Shown here piece after piece: positions 1-10,358 of a stretch of DNA of 64,000 nt. This DNA is from Dorea sp. AM10-31 (GTDB lineage Bacteria > Bacillota > Clostridia > Lachnospirales > Lachnospiraceae): contig NZ_QTUV01000004.1 of the NCBI RefSeq assembly GCF_003435815.1, forward strand, positions 141,673 to 205,672, written 5' to 3'. The position numbers and the translations under genes are program-made. The notes beneath the pieces were generated by a model. It did not search any database, was not told the origin of the DNA, and saw only the letters and a program-made list of their open reading frames with translations. Each line of letters starts with the position of its first letter. Within the stretch, counting starts at the first letter, position 1.

Positions 1-1547
1 CAGAAAATGACAAAGCTTATAACGAAGCACATATTCCGGGAGCGGTTCATATCAATTCCGATGCAGTAGAGTATGACGACTGGAATCTGGATGGAATCGA
101 CGATCAGCAGCTTTATGAAGAGACAGAAGTAAAACCAGAAGACAATTTCAATATCCGAAGTGCAAAGCAGCTTGGAGAATTTCTAAAAAACAACGGGATC
201 ACCAAAGATACCAAGGTAGTACTGTACGGAAGAAGTGCATCGGATTCCAGTGTTACACGAGTAGCATTCGCTATGTTATACGCCGGTGTAGAAGATGTCA
301 AAGTGATAGATGGTGGCATGACAGCATGGAATAAACTAGGATTACCGACAGAGACAAAAGTAAATGAAGCAACAGCCGGTGGTACAGATTATACGTTTGG
401 TACGACGATTCCGGCACATCCGGAATATATTCTGTCTACCGATGATGCAAAAGAAAAGTTACAGAATGATGCTAATTTCCGCCTTGTAAGTATCCGTTCG
501 GAGAAAGAATTCCGCGGCGAAGAGACAGGATATTCCTATATTAAATATGCAGGTGAACCGTTAGGTGCAGTATGGGGACACAATACAGACGATGGAAGCT
601 ATATTGAAAATGGAAAAGTAGTCGGACTTAATAAAGTGAAATCCATTCTTGCAGAATCCGACTCATCCCTCGATAATGAATTATCCTTCTACTGTGGTAC
701 CGGTTGGCGTGCAACGATTCCATTCTTAATTTGTTATCAGAATGGAATAAAAAATATCAGCGTCTTCGATGGCGGCTGGTGGGCATGGCAGGTAAACTGG
801 CAGAAAGAACCGGAAAATTGGCCAATCCAGAAAGTTTCACCGAAAGATGCAAAGACTTATGGTCAGTTGAAATTTGCAAAAAAAGAAGTTACAACAGACA
901 GTGAAGGACATAAGCTGATGGCGCTTGAGGCAACTGTTGCCGAAAATAAACTGACCTGCTGGCCGGCGAGAGTTCGTAAGAACATAATATATGGTTATGG
1001 TTCCGAGTTAAGTAATCAGATTGTTAATGTAGATCAGGATGGAAAAGTGAATACAATTGGCTTTGGTAATGCAACTATTACGGCAAAGACAACAGCATCA
1101 GAAGAAGTAAGTTATAAAGTTGCAGTGTCAAGGGGTGAAGATTATCTCATGCGGTGGGATGATATGTATCTGGATGCAGATACTGTTCTGAAAAGGGTAA
1201 AAGCCGGAACATTGAATGTTCTCGACATTCGATTTGAAAAAGAAGTAGTAGGCGGTGTTGAGGCAGGATATGCAGCCGGACATATCGAAGGATCTATGTG
1301 GGCGCCTGCATGGCCGACGAAGACAGCAGAAGCACAGGCGAATGTGCGGAAAGAAGAAGCGAAGATCAAAGATCTGGATGTTCCGACAGTTATTGTATGT
1401 ATGGCTGGTGAGCAGGGAGCTCAGCGTGCGGCAGCAGTCCTGATGGATGCAGGGGTTGCGAAGAAACAACTGTATATTCTGACCGGTGGTGGCAAGAATC
1501 TGGTGTTGAATTACAAAGACCAACTTGTAACCGGAACAGAGAATTAA
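1..1547 (+). CDS. Secreted multi-rhodanese surface protein (5'-truncated by window edge)
   Basis: The reading frame is open from base 3, so the start codon and any signal peptide lie upstream of the window. The visible 514 codons align closely by eye with the rhodanese protein at 15494-17374. The first rhodanese-like domain has Gly where the catalytic Cys is expected (YGRSASDSS, about base 226). The second has an intact CGTGWR loop with Cys at 693-695. A third, absent from the paralogue, has a Cys at 1398-1400 (VCMAGEQGAQR). A Big_2-like Ig segment lies between domains two and three. Rhodaneses move sulfane sulfur through a persulfide on this Cys; substrate and acceptor are unknown. Placement outside the cell is inferred from the paralogue's signal peptide. 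A hairpin terminator follows. Confidence 0.85.
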   Translation, partial: ENDKAYNEAHIPGAVHINSDAVEYDDWNLDGIDDQQLYEETEVKPEDNFNIRSAKQLGEFLKNNGITKDTKVVLYGRSASDSSVTRVAFAMLYAGVEDVKVIDGGMTAWNKLGLPTETKVNEATAGGTDYTFGTTIPAHPEYILSTDDAKEKLQNDANFRLVSIRSEKEFRGEETGYSYIKYAGEPLGAVWGHNTDDGSYIENGKVVGLNKVKSILAESDSSLDNELSFYCGTGWRATIPFLICYQNGIKNISVFDGGWWAWQVNWQKEPENWPIQKVSPKDAKTYGQLKFAKKEVTTDSEGHKLMALEATVAENKLTCWPARVRKNIIYGYGSELSNQIVNVDQDGKVNTIGFGNATITAKTTASEEVSYKVAVSRGEDYLMRWDDMYLDADTVLKRVKAGTLNVLDIRFEKEVVGGVEAGYAAGHIEGSMWAPAWPTKTAEAQANVRKEEAKIKDLDVPTVIVCMAGEQGAQRAAAVLMDAGVAKKQLYILTGGGKNLVLNYKDQLVTGTEN

Positions 1548-1551
1548 AAAG

Positions 1552-1579
1552 AAAGCGTGGCAAAAGACCACGCTTTTTT
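1552..1579 (+). terminator. Rho-independent terminator
   Basis: Nine-bp stem AAAGCGTGG/CCACGCTTT with a 7-nt loop and a terminal T-run, four bases after the stop codon of the rhodanese gene. Confidence 0.85.
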
Positions 1580-1634
1580 GCTATATAATATATAGATAAA
1601 ATAAATAAATCGGACGATATATTTATAAAAACGA

Positions 1635-1664
1635 TTGGATACATATCATAAAAGAAGGTAAAAT
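1635..1664 (+). promoter_or_regulatory. Shared surface-protein promoter, copy A
   Basis: TTGGAT, 18 bases, TAAAAT, about 60 bases before the start at 1724. The -35 box lies in a longer conserved element (ACGATTGGA) that recurs with the same 18-bp spacing at 6496, 12487 and 15413. This is a sequence observation; no transcript data exist here. Confidence 0.6.
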
Positions 1665-1723
1665 GAAAATGTAAAGGACTGTCTGAAATCAATGGATTTC
1701 AAAAAAAGAAAAGGAGAAACGTT

Positions 1724-3310
1724 ATGGGGAACAAGAAGAGAATTTTGGCTTGGATTCTGTCCCTTGCAATGGTCTTTGGATTGTTTGCAGGACAGGTGAG
1801 TGTAGCAAAAGCTGCAAGTTTAGGTATCTATAAGTTTGAACTGGAATCAGACAAACTCCCAAGTGAAGGTGGAGAACTTGTCGTAAATATTCAGTTTGAT
1901 GACTTTGCAACAACAGACATCCCGATTTATTATCAGTTAAAGAAAGCTGTTGGTGAGTATGAGTATGAAGTAGTAGAAGGATATGACAATGTTGAAGGTC
2001 AGGTCGTTGGTAACAAACTCAAAATAAATATCCCAGCAAACAAAGAAACAAAAGATGTCAAATATAAACTGATCGTAAACCTGACAAGTGGAAAATTTGA
2101 AACTTTATGGGGGACGGCAGAGACTGGTGCAAAGAGAGCAACTTTTACTGTTGCAGCAGCAACAGGAACAGAGCCTGGAACTCCTGATACACAAAAAGTT
2201 TTACCAGATGAAAGTCATTTCCGCGCAAGAGCAGTAGATCAGAATGGCAATCCGGTAGCTGGTGTAAAATTTGATGTAAAAAATTCATACAACAATTTAG
2301 CTTCAAAGTCAGTAACAAGTGATGCAAATGGTGTAGTTGAAATTGCAATTGATCAGTATGACATTGATGCAGCAAAAACAATTTCTCTCGCAGAGAATGA
2401 TAAGTGGGAATGTGAAACAACACATAGTTATACGACATATTACTACGAAGGAAAAATTGAGAAGATTGATGGACAGAATCTCAGAGATATCAGTGAAGAA
2501 TTAGTATATGTTCTGAAAGAAAAAGGTGCAGCTGAAAAAGCGGATAAAGTAGCTTTGAAAGCAGCAATTGATGAAGCAACAGCAATCGATACAAACAAAT
2601 ACAGTGCCGGAGTAGAAGAACTCAAGAATGCGCTTGCAGAAGCAAATACTGTATATGCAAATGAAAAAGCAACACAGACAGAAGTAGATGCACAGGTTGC
2701 AAACTTAAAAGCAGCAATTGAAGCATTAGTAGAAAAAGAGCCACAGCCGGAACCAAAACCAGAACCAGAACCACAGCCGGAAGTGAAGAAGGTTGGAGCT
2801 GTAGCACTCAAGACAACGGTTTACACATACAACGGAAAAGTGAAAAAACCAGCTGTAGTTGCTAAAAATGATAAGAAAAAAGTCATTCCTGCATCTGATT
2901 ACACAGTAAAATATGCAGCAGGACGTAAAAATGTTGGGAAATATTCTGTAACAGTAACATTTAAGAACGGTTACAAAGGAAAATATACAAAGACATTTAC
3001 AATTCTTCCAAAAGGAACAAAGGTGAGCTCAGTAAAAACAGCGAAGAAAGCATTTACTGCAAAATGGGCAAAACAGTCTGTACAGACAACAGGATACCAG
3101 GTACAGTATTCTACAAGCAAAAACTTTAAGAAGAGCGTTAAGACAGCTACAATTTCTAAGAACAAAACAGTTTCTAAGACAGTTAAGAAATTAAAAGCTA
3201 AAAAGACATATTATGTTCGTGTACGTACTTACAAGACAGTGAAAGTAAATGGAAAATCTGTGAAGTTATATTCCGGATGGTCATCAGCTAAATCTGTTAA
3301 AACAAAATAA
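1724..3310 (+). CDS. Secreted Ig-like/FIVAR surface protein with shared cationic C-terminal module
   Basis: 528 residues. A Lys-Lys-Arg start, hydrophobic core and AKA-A cleavage site near residue 31 form a signal peptide. Then come an Ig-like domain (about 32-145, with a close relative at the N-terminus of the 12567 gene), a prealbumin/SpaA-like beta domain (about 160-265, motif RAVDQNGNPVAG), a helical FIVAR-type domain (about 273-337), a Pro-Glu linker (338-356) and the lysine-rich C-terminal module (358-528). The module reads as an Ig-like half followed by a fibronectin-III-like half ending in YSGW. There is no LPXTG, no C-terminal hydrophobic anchor and no recognised SLH or choline-binding repeat. 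An extracellular adhesive or structural role is inferred; the ligand is unknown. The start has AAAAGGAG eight bases upstream. Confidence 0.85.
   Translation: MGNKKRILAWILSLAMVFGLFAGQVSVAKAASLGIYKFELESDKLPSEGGELVVNIQFDDFATTDIPIYYQLKKAVGEYEYEVVEGYDNVEGQVVGNKLKINIPANKETKDVKYKLIVNLTSGKFETLWGTAETGAKRATFTVAAATGTEPGTPDTQKVLPDESHFRARAVDQNGNPVAGVKFDVKNSYNNLASKSVTSDANGVVEIAIDQYDIDAAKTISLAENDKWECETTHSYTTYYYEGKIEKIDGQNLRDISEELVYVLKEKGAAEKADKVALKAAIDEATAIDTNKYSAGVEELKNALAEANTVYANEKATQTEVDAQVANLKAAIEALVEKEPQPEPKPEPEPQPEVKKVGAVALKTTVYTYNGKVKKPAVVAKNDKKKVIPASDYTVKYAAGRKNVGKYSVTVTFKNGYKGKYTKTFTILPKGTKVSSVKTAKKAFTAKWAKQSVQTTGYQVQYSTSKNFKKSVKTATISKNKTVSKTVKKLKAKKTYYVRVRTYKTVKVNGKSVKLYSGWSSAKSVKTK
2801..3307 (+). 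repeat. C-terminal surface module, divergent copy 1
   Basis: Coding repeat for the Ig/FN3-like module. It matches the copies at 5867, 9831, 11865 and 14745 clearly at protein level but is more divergent in DNA than the last three are from each other. Confidence 0.6.
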
Positions 3311-3338
3311 TAAATAAAGACGAGTTGCATAATAATTT

Positions 3339-3389
3339 AAGAAACCGGCGTGTGAGAAAATTAAGATTCTTACGCACCGGTTTCTTTTT
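3339..3389 (+). terminator. Rho-independent terminator
   Basis: Long imperfect hairpin (AAGAAACCGG paired with CCGGTTTCTT, extended inward by TGAGAA/TTCTTA) followed by T-rich sequence, between the 1724 and 3521 genes. Confidence 0.8.
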
Positions 3390-3520
3390 ATAACACAAAT
3401 TATGGCATATGAAAATTATCTATAAGTGTTATACAGGAAATGAATTTACAAAGAGTAAGCTTCTCGTTATAATTAAATTTGGTACTATATAGATGTATTA
3501 AAATAGAGAGGGAAATAGTA

Positions 3521-6379
3521 ATGAACTGGAAAAAAGTAGGACAAAAAATTACAGTAGCGTTACTGGCAGCTATGTTATGTGCGGGAAACATATCTATGGC
3601 AGCCCATGCAGCAGATGCGTGAGTGAATGTAGAGGAAGAGGATGTCTTCCAACCGGCACCAGAAGATGTGATCCAGGACTGGATGTTAAACTGGGTTATC
3701 CGTGGTGTGACACTCGATCAGAGTTATAAAAAAGAAGATTATAAACCAATTACACCGGAACGTTTTGAAGGGCTGAAACAGTTTACTTTCTCAGCAGGTA
3801 CACATCCGGAAGCATATCCGGAGACATTGGATATTTATGTACACAGCTTAGAAGGACTGCAGTATGGTAAAGATCTTTACAAGATTGATTTATCTTACAA
3901 TAAGATCAAGGACTTAAGCCCACTTTCAAAATTGACGAATCTTGGTGATTTAAGATTTTACATGAATGAGCTTACAACGCTCAAGCCACTTTCCGGCTTA
4001 GTGAATCTGGAACGTTTGAATTGTGGGTATAACACAATATCAGATCTTACACCGTTAAAGAAGATGAGCAAGCTGAAATATCTGGCGATGGAATCTAACA
4101 ACATCACAACGCTGAACGGTTTAGAGGGATGTACAAGTCTGCAGGAAGTAACACTGCGTAATAATAATATTACTGATATTTCTGCACTGGAAGGTGTTAC
4201 GAATATAGAGAAGATGCTGTGGCTTGGAGATAATAAGATCACAGATATCAGTGCTCTTAAGAATATGACAAAGTTAAAAGAACTTGATCTTATTAACAAT
4301 CAGGTTTCAGATATTACTCCACTTGCAAATCTTAGAAATCTGGAATCTTTGAATCTGGGTAATAATAAAAATATCTCAGATATTACACCGCTGACAGAGC
4401 TTACAAAACTTACAAAGGGTAAATTGAACTTAAGTGGTACAAAGATTGAGACAAAGAAAGATTTATTATTCGAAGTAATAAATGTAAATCGTTTGATTGA
4501 GAAGTTTAATGCGAATACAGTAGAACTTGGTGACAAGACAAATGTGATTGCTGCAAGAAAAGCATATAACAAAGCTTCCGAAGATGCGAAATCCTATATT
4601 AATGAGAATCGTATCAGCGTTGCAGAGAAGAATATTAAACTTTTAGAAGAAGGAAAGGCTGTTGAGCCAGACAGTTCTCTTTCCAAATACGATAAGTACT
4701 ATGAAGCAGACAAATCTACAATTAATATTTTTGTTGGTAATGCAGACAGACAGCCACTGAAAAATGTAAAATTCAGTGTGAAAAAGCAGGGCTCCGATGA
4801 AGTGCTTTCTGAAATCAGTACAGATGGCAACGGAATTGCAGAGTACACATTCCCGACAGCAGTAAAGACGCTTACATATAATATTTCACTGAATGAAGAG
4901 TCTAAATTTACCGGAGACAAAGATGTGATCACAGTTGAGGTGAATGAAGAAGGACAGATTGGTAAGATTAATGGAACAGCAGTTGATAAGCCATCCATTA
5001 ATCGTACACTACAGCTGAACGCAGGTGAGGTGCTTTGTGTAAATAAACAGAATCTTGAGAAAGCAATCAAAAAGGCGGAAACAGTTAAAGAGGCTGGGCA
5101 CACAGAAGAGTCTTATAAAGCATTGAAAAATGCACTTGCTCAGGCAAACAGTGTCAATAAAAATGAAAATGCGACGCAGGAGCAGATCGATGCAGCAGAA
5201 GAAAAACTGATCAATGCCATTGATGGACTCGAAAAAGGACCGGATTACAAGACACTGCACATCGCTTTTGTAGATAGTAAAGGTGTTGCAATTCCTGGAC
5301 TTAAATTTACGGTTGGAAATTCCTGGACACCGGGAACTACAGAGATAGAGTCCGATGCAGATGGACTTGCAGAATATACGACACAGGGCAGATCTTATAA
5401 TTACTATACAATAGACATGCTTGAATCGAAAAAGTATGAAAAAGTAAGAATTCGTCTTGTAGAAGAACAGTCAAAAGTAACGAAAATAGAAGTATATTAT
5501 GTGAAAGGCGAATATGGCGCAAACAGTGAACTTATAAAGTCGATCACTGTAGACGACCCTGCGGATCTTAGTTTCTTTGTAGAAGTAGCAGAAAAAGAAA
5601 AAGAAAAGCTTGATCTGAAAGGACTTCAGACACAGCTTAGTATTGCAAGAGGACTGAAAAAGGCTGATTACACAGAAGAATCATGGAACGCGTTCTACCC
5701 GGTATTCTGGGAAGCAAATGAAGTCAGAAATAACGAAGATGCAACCCAGCAGCAGGTAGATGAAGCAAGAACAAAGCTGGAACAGGCTATTGCAGGACTG
5801 GAAAAGATTGCGAAGCCAGAGCCAGAACCAAAGCCGGAACCGACACCGGAAATTAAGAAAGTATCATCGGTAGCACTGAAGACAACTGTTTACACATATA
5901 ATGGCAAAGTAAAACGCCCGGCAGTTGTAGCGAAAAATGATAAGAAGGAAATTATTCCATTATCTGACTACACAGTAAAATATGCATCCGGTCGTAAGAA
6001 TGTAGGCAAGTATTCTGTAACAGTTACGTTCAAGAATGACTACAAAGGAAAATATACGAAAACATTTACAATCATTCCGAAAGGAACACAGGTGAAGTCA
6101 TTAAAGGCAGCCAAGAAGAGTTTCAAAGCAACGTGGTCAAGACAGAAAACACAAGTATCTGGATATCAGTTGCAGTATGCAAGAAACAAGAGTTTCAAGA
6201 GCAGCGTGAAGACTTCGACAATCTCTAACAATAAGACTGTTTCAAAGACAGTAACGAAGTTAACTGCGAAGAAGACATACTATGTTCGCGTTCGTACATA
6301 CAAGAATGTGAAAGTAAACGGAAAGACAATGAAATTATATTCCGGATGGTCTACAGTTAAGAAGACAACAGTAAAATAA
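3521..6379 (+). CDS. Leucine-rich-repeat surface protein with an in-frame TGA after the signal peptide
   Basis: ATG at 3521 follows GAGAGGGAAATAGTA and opens a 33-codon signal peptide ending AHAADA. The next codon, at 3620-3622, is TGA. The same frame then stays open to 6379, with a GTG at 3623 as the first possible restart. Downstream are about eight 22-residue SDS22/internalin-type LRRs (residues 113-306, repeating N.I.DI..L..L), a helical cap (307-390), two prealbumin-like domains (about 393-500 and 575-693), two FIVAR-type domains (505-572, 696-762), a Pro-Glu linker and the shared C-terminal module (781-952). Export would need readthrough or the TGA to be a sequencing error. Otherwise the gene is a recent pseudogene or makes a cytoplasmic protein by reinitiation. 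The 10359 paralogue lacks this stop. The long intact frame argues against old decay. Confidence 0.75.
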
Positions 6380-6391
6380 TTAAATCCATTT

Positions 6392-6432
6392 TATGAGCAG
6401 GAAACCCTTACAATAAGGGACCTGCTCATTTG
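6392..6432 (+). terminator. Rho-independent terminator
   Basis: ATGAGCAGG/CCTGCTCAT outer stem and CCCTTA/TAAGGG inner stem followed by TTTGTT, just after the LRR gene. Confidence 0.75.
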
Positions 6433-6495
6433 TTATATAGCAATAATATACAATAGATGATATCTATAAAAAGGCTCGTTTATCAATGTAATCGA

Positions 6496-6525
6496 TTGGA
6501 AGGAGTGCGGAGAATATATTACAAT
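6496..6525 (+). promoter_or_regulatory. Shared surface-protein promoter, copy B
   Basis: TTGGAA, 18 bases, TACAAT, preceded by ATCGA. Same architecture as copies at 1635, 12487 and 15413. It probably drives 6581, 8412 and 10359 as one unit, because those genes are 19 and 9 bp apart. Confidence 0.6.
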
Positions 6526-6580
6526 AAAAGTAAAGAAAAGTAATGATTTAACGAAGAATTACAAGAAAAATGGAGGGAAT

Positions 6581-8392
6581 ATGAAAGGAAAAAAGATACT
6601 TACAGGCTTACTTTGTGCGGCTGTTGCGGGGAACCTGGTCGCAGGCGTTGCACCGGGGAGGATGTGCGATGTAAGCGCTGCGAGCGCACAGACAAGTATA
6701 GAACAGAAGAAAGTTGTGCAGACAACAAAAGATCTGGAACAAAAAAGATACAATGGAGTACCGGGATATCAATACAAGGATATTTACGCGACCGAACGGG
6801 TTACGATTAAAGGAATCAATGTCAATGAAGTTGTGATCGCTTCCGCAAATCCAATTGTCACGCGACCTATGACGAAACCAGTCAAATTTGTAATCTATAA
6901 CACGACTAAACAGGAGACGGAAGGCGAAGTAACAGTAGAAAATGGAAAACTTCCGGACTTAAGTCTTGTCAATAACAATAACTATATGATCTATGCGCAG
7001 GATGAAGAATACCGTACACCGATTCTTTATATCTGGGTAAAAGAAGGAAAGATTTATAATATCAAAAAAATAAGTCAAGGATCAGACAATCAGACGGTAT
7101 ACGATTATCCGGAAGTAGATGAGCTTAGAATGTATAAAAGAGACCCGAATAAAGTATACGATAAGCTGGAAAACGACATGCGTGTCGGAGTCAGCTTGCC
7201 GGTTTATTATAAAGAAGGAACAGGTCTCTTGAAAAATGTAAATATAAAGCTGGTAAGTCCACTCGAGACATTAGAATGCACTACCGGAGAAAATGGCAGA
7301 TTGCAGACGGAACTTCTGGAAGATCAAAACTACATGGTTATAGTTGAAAGTGAGCAATGGGATATAGATTCGTTCCCACTTGTTGCGAAAGATAAATCCG
7401 AGTACGGCGCTGGAAGATATGCATACAACCATTCCAGCTGTGCAAAAGTAGATGAGCTTCGACTGGTAGATAAGAACGAGACACATCATTCGGATACAAT
7501 ACTTGTAAGCAAATCAGGTGATACGAGTGTGACAGGAATCAATTTCAAGGATATGCTTTTATATGAGAAATCTTTAAGCAAAGATCTTGTGAGTGAACTT
7601 CCGAATAAAGATTATGAAGTCCTGGACATCAGTGTCGTAAATCCACATCGCTGGGAGAGAGCAAAGCTTGCAGCCGGAGACTTTACTGTTACAAGAAAAG
7701 TTCCGCAAGGTAAGGCGGTGAAGAAGGTTTACTACATTGATGAGAACAAGCAGTTGCAGGAAATTCCTTTTACAAATGAAGGCGGAAAAGCATGTTTCAC
7801 GATGCATAGTCTTGGAATCCATCATGTAGTGATCGAGTATGAAAAAAAATCTGTTCCGTTGGTAACAAAAGTCAGCAAAGTGAAAGTGACAGGAGGATCA
7901 AAGGAAATCGCTGCAGGAAAGAAAATTCAGTTAAAGGCGAAAATTTCTCCGGTGAAAGCGACAAATAAAAAAGTGAAATGGACAACTTCCAATAAGAAAT
8001 ATGCAACAGTAATTTCCACTGGAAAAGTAACAGTAAATAAAGCAGGAGCCGGAAAAAAAGTCACAATAAAAGCAACAGCAGTTGACGGAAGCAAGAAAGC
8101 AGGTAGCTATACAATCCGCATACGCAAACATGCTGTAAAGAAAATCACATTGAAAGCTTCCGGTACATTGAAGAACGGAAAAGCAACAACAGTCAAAGCA
8201 ACGGTGCAGACAACTGGAAAAGATGCGAATAAAAAGCTTGCATGGAGCAGTTCAAACAGCAAGTATGCAACAGTTACTGCAAAGGGTAAAGTAACAGCGA
8301 AAAAAGCGGGAAAAGGAAAGACAGTAAAAATAACCGCAAAGGCAACGGATGGAAGTGGTATTAAGAAGACCATTAAAATCAAGATAAAATAA
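6581..8392 (+). CDS. Secreted protein with two C-terminal Big_2 Ig-like domains
   Basis: 603 residues with a signal peptide (about 1-34) and a GGAGG ribosome site six bases before the ATG. Residues 35-425 form a large region I cannot assign; it contains a beta-rich segment with NPIVTRP and a later part resembling bacterial Ig-like linkers. The C-terminus holds two Big_2 (intimin-like) domains, about 428-512 and 517-603, each with the WTTSN/WSSSN, YATV and GKVT signature. Unlike its neighbours it lacks the Ig/FN3 C-terminal module, so surface retention may rest on the Big_2 pair. First gene of a probable three-gene unit with 8412 and 10359. Function beyond an exported cell-surface protein is unknown. 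Confidence 0.8.
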   Translation: MKGKKILTGLLCAAVAGNLVAGVAPGRMCDVSAASAQTSIEQKKVVQTTKDLEQKRYNGVPGYQYKDIYATERVTIKGINVNEVVIASANPIVTRPMTKPVKFVIYNTTKQETEGEVTVENGKLPDLSLVNNNNYMIYAQDEEYRTPILYIWVKEGKIYNIKKISQGSDNQTVYDYPEVDELRMYKRDPNKVYDKLENDMRVGVSLPVYYKEGTGLLKNVNIKLVSPLETLECTTGENGRLQTELLEDQNYMVIVESEQWDIDSFPLVAKDKSEYGAGRYAYNHSSCAKVDELRLVDKNETHHSDTILVSKSGDTSVTGINFKDMLLYEKSLSKDLVSELPNKDYEVLDISVVNPHRWERAKLAAGDFTVTRKVPQGKAVKKVYYIDENKQLQEIPFTNEGGKACFTMHSLGIHHVVIEYEKKSVPLVTKVSKVKVTGGSKEIAAGKKIQLKAKISPVKATNKKVKWTTSNKKYATVISTGKVTVNKAGAGKKVTIKATAVDGSKKAGSYTIRIRKHAVKKITLKASGTLKNGKATTVKATVQTTGKDANKKLAWSSSNSKYATVTAKGKVTAKKAGKGKTVKITAKATDGSGIKKTIKIKIK

Positions 8393-8411
8393 AATCCAGA
8401 GGAGGAAGATT

Positions 8412-10349
8412 ATGAAACAATTAAAAGCAAAACTTCTTGCAGGTGTGCTCTCAGTAGCGATGGTACTTGGAACATTTGCAGGAGCAGCACCTTTGACGGC
8501 AAAGGCGGCAAGTCATGCGACAGAACTTACAGTTCGCGCAGTGGATGAATCAGGGAAAGCTTTAAGTGGCGTGGAGCTTGTCTTTGAAAAAGACGGAGAA
8601 ACTTATGATTTTGTCACAACAGATGATAGTGGTGAAGCATACTTGGATGAAAATGATTTTACTGATCTTGTTATGGCAAACATGGATGCTGCGGACGGTG
8701 ACGGAACAGGATTCGGAATCTATGAAGTAAAACCAGCATCAGGAAGTGGATATACACTTGCAAATGATTCTTTGAAAATGGATGTACAAAATTCTGGCGA
8801 AAGCTGGGGATATCCTTGTATTGCAACAGTAAACGGAGAAGCATATACAGGTGATACAGTTGATCTGACATTGAAAGTGGCAGAGAGCGAAAAACCAGTG
8901 GAACCGGTAGAGCATCCAAAGACATTGAACGTAAAAGTAGTAAATGAAAAGGGTCTTCCGGTAGAGGACGTACACTTAGAGATTTTCTCTCCGCATTGCT
9001 GTAGAAATTCATTCGCACAACCGACAGATGCAACCGGGACAGCAAGCTATACACTGTCACAGAGAGAAGGAATCGGCATGCCATTTGCAATAGCACTTGC
9101 AGAAGGCGAAGATTATGAAATCGTTACACCGATTGAAAATATTTATTTTGAAAGAGACGCAGACCAGAATGAGAATTACATCGCTAAAGTAAATGGACAG
9201 GAATACGATGGCGAAGAAGTAAAGCTTGTTGTAAAAAAGAACGAACTAAGTATTTCAGAGGTATCTGGCGCAGGTGCAGAAGTGAGTCGCGAGGGTGGGA
9301 CAGCTACAATTACTGTGAAAGGAACAAGTCTTCCTGCAAAGTTCTATTATGTAGTACACTGTTATTCACCAAAAGGAGTCTTATTAGGACAGGTAGAAGA
9401 AAAAGAAGCGGAAGCAAAAGGTACAGAAACTCTTCGTACATTTGAGGCAGAATTTCCGTCTGTTTTACACCTTCCGAAAGCCGCATACTGGGAAATCGGA
9501 GTAGAGACTATTCCAAATTCAGAAGATGGATATTATATGGCAAAAGGCGAGAATGGTGTCAAGATTGCAGGAACAGTAGTGACAGAGGAATCGAAAAACG
9601 CAATGGTAGAAATCTTCACAGAAGCCGGAAAGAAAAATGAATCTGATTATACAGCAGAGTCATGGGAAGTTTATAAGAATGCAGTAGAAGCTGCAAAGAA
9701 AATTGCAGAAGATAATAGTGCAACAAATGCAGAGATCCAGAATGCGATTCAGGCAGTGAAAGATGCAGAAGCAGCATTGGTAAAAACTGAACCGGAGAAA
9801 CCATCAAATCCAGAAACACCGGAAGTAAAAGTAGCTTCCGTAAAACTTGCTAAGACAAGCTATGTATACGATGGAAAGGTAAAGAAACCAGCCGTTGTTG
9901 CAAAGAACAATAAAGGTGAGAAAATTACAAGCAAAGATTACACAGTAAAATATGCAGCAGGATGCAAAAATGTCGGAACATACACAGTAAAAGTTACTTT
10001 CAAGGGAGACTACAAAGGAACATTTACAAAGACATTTAACATTAATCCAAAGGGAACAAGCCTTTCAAAAGTAAAAGCTGCAAGAAAGAGTTTCAGCGCA
10101 ACATGGAAGAAACAGAGCAAACAGACAAGCGGATACCAGTTACAGTATTCAACAAATAAGAAGTTTGCAAAAGCTGTAAAGACATCTACGATTTCTAAAA
10201 ACGCAACTGTTAAGAAAACAGTGAAAAAATTAAGTGCTAAGAAAACTTACTATGTAAGAGTCCGTACATACAAAAATGTCAAGGTCGGAAAGAAAACAGT
10301 GAAGCTGTATTCTGGATGGTCAAAAGTTAAGGCAGTGAAGACGAAATAA
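8412..10349 (+). CDS. Secreted Ig-like/FIVAR surface protein with shared C-terminal module
   Basis: 645 residues. The signal peptide ends near AKAAS (34). Two prealbumin/SpaA-like domains (about 35-155 and 175-275, motifs VRAVDESGKALSG and VKVVNEKGLPVED) precede a third Ig-like domain (about 277-395), a FIVAR-type helical domain (about 395-457), a Pro-Glu linker (EPEKPSNPETPE) and the lysine-rich C-terminal module (473-645). It starts 19 bp after the 6581 gene behind GAGGAGG, and 10359 follows 9 bp downstream, so the three are probably cotranscribed. There is no LPXTG motif. The HCC pair in domain two is unusual for these otherwise Cys-poor proteins. Adhesin or matrix role inferred from domain types only. 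Confidence 0.83.
   Translation: MKQLKAKLLAGVLSVAMVLGTFAGAAPLTAKAASHATELTVRAVDESGKALSGVELVFEKDGETYDFVTTDDSGEAYLDENDFTDLVMANMDAADGDGTGFGIYEVKPASGSGYTLANDSLKMDVQNSGESWGYPCIATVNGEAYTGDTVDLTLKVAESEKPVEPVEHPKTLNVKVVNEKGLPVEDVHLEIFSPHCCRNSFAQPTDATGTASYTLSQREGIGMPFAIALAEGEDYEIVTPIENIYFERDADQNENYIAKVNGQEYDGEEVKLVVKKNELSISEVSGAGAEVSREGGTATITVKGTSLPAKFYYVVHCYSPKGVLLGQVEEKEAEAKGTETLRTFEAEFPSVLHLPKAAYWEIGVETIPNSEDGYYMAKGENGVKIAGTVVTEESKNAMVEIFTEAGKKNESDYTAESWEVYKNAVEAAKKIAEDNSATNAEIQNAIQAVKDAEAALVKTEPEKPSNPETPEVKVASVKLAKTSYVYDGKVKKPAVVAKNNKGEKITSKDYTVKYAAGCKNVGTYTVKVTFKGDYKGTFTKTFNINPKGTSLSKVKAARKSFSATWKKQSKQTSGYQLQYSTNKKFAKAVKTSTISKNATVKKTVKKLSAKKTYYVRVRTYKNVKVGKKTVKLYSGWSKVKAVKTK
9831..10346 (+). repeat. 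C-terminal module, near-identical DNA copy 1 of 3
   Basis: 516-bp coding segment, almost identical base for base over long stretches to 14745-15260 and very similar to 11865-12380. This suggests recent duplication or gene conversion. The preceding linker is shared with the 10359 gene as well. Confidence 0.85.
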
Positions 10350-10358
10350 GGAGAAACA

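Noticed and set aside
3620..3622. TGA as a selenocysteine codon
   Set aside because: It falls at the signal-peptide cleavage region, no SECIS-like hairpin is evident just downstream, and the paralogue has no Cys at this place.
3860..4440. Regular roughly 66-bp periodicity in DNA, resembling an array
   Set aside because: It is the coding periodicity of 22-residue LRRs; units are diverged and lack CRISPR-like spacers.
4699..5103. 134-codon antisense open frame inside the LRR gene
   Set aside because: No ribosome site, Ser/Phe-rich composition typical of shadow frames, and a well-supported gene on the other strand.
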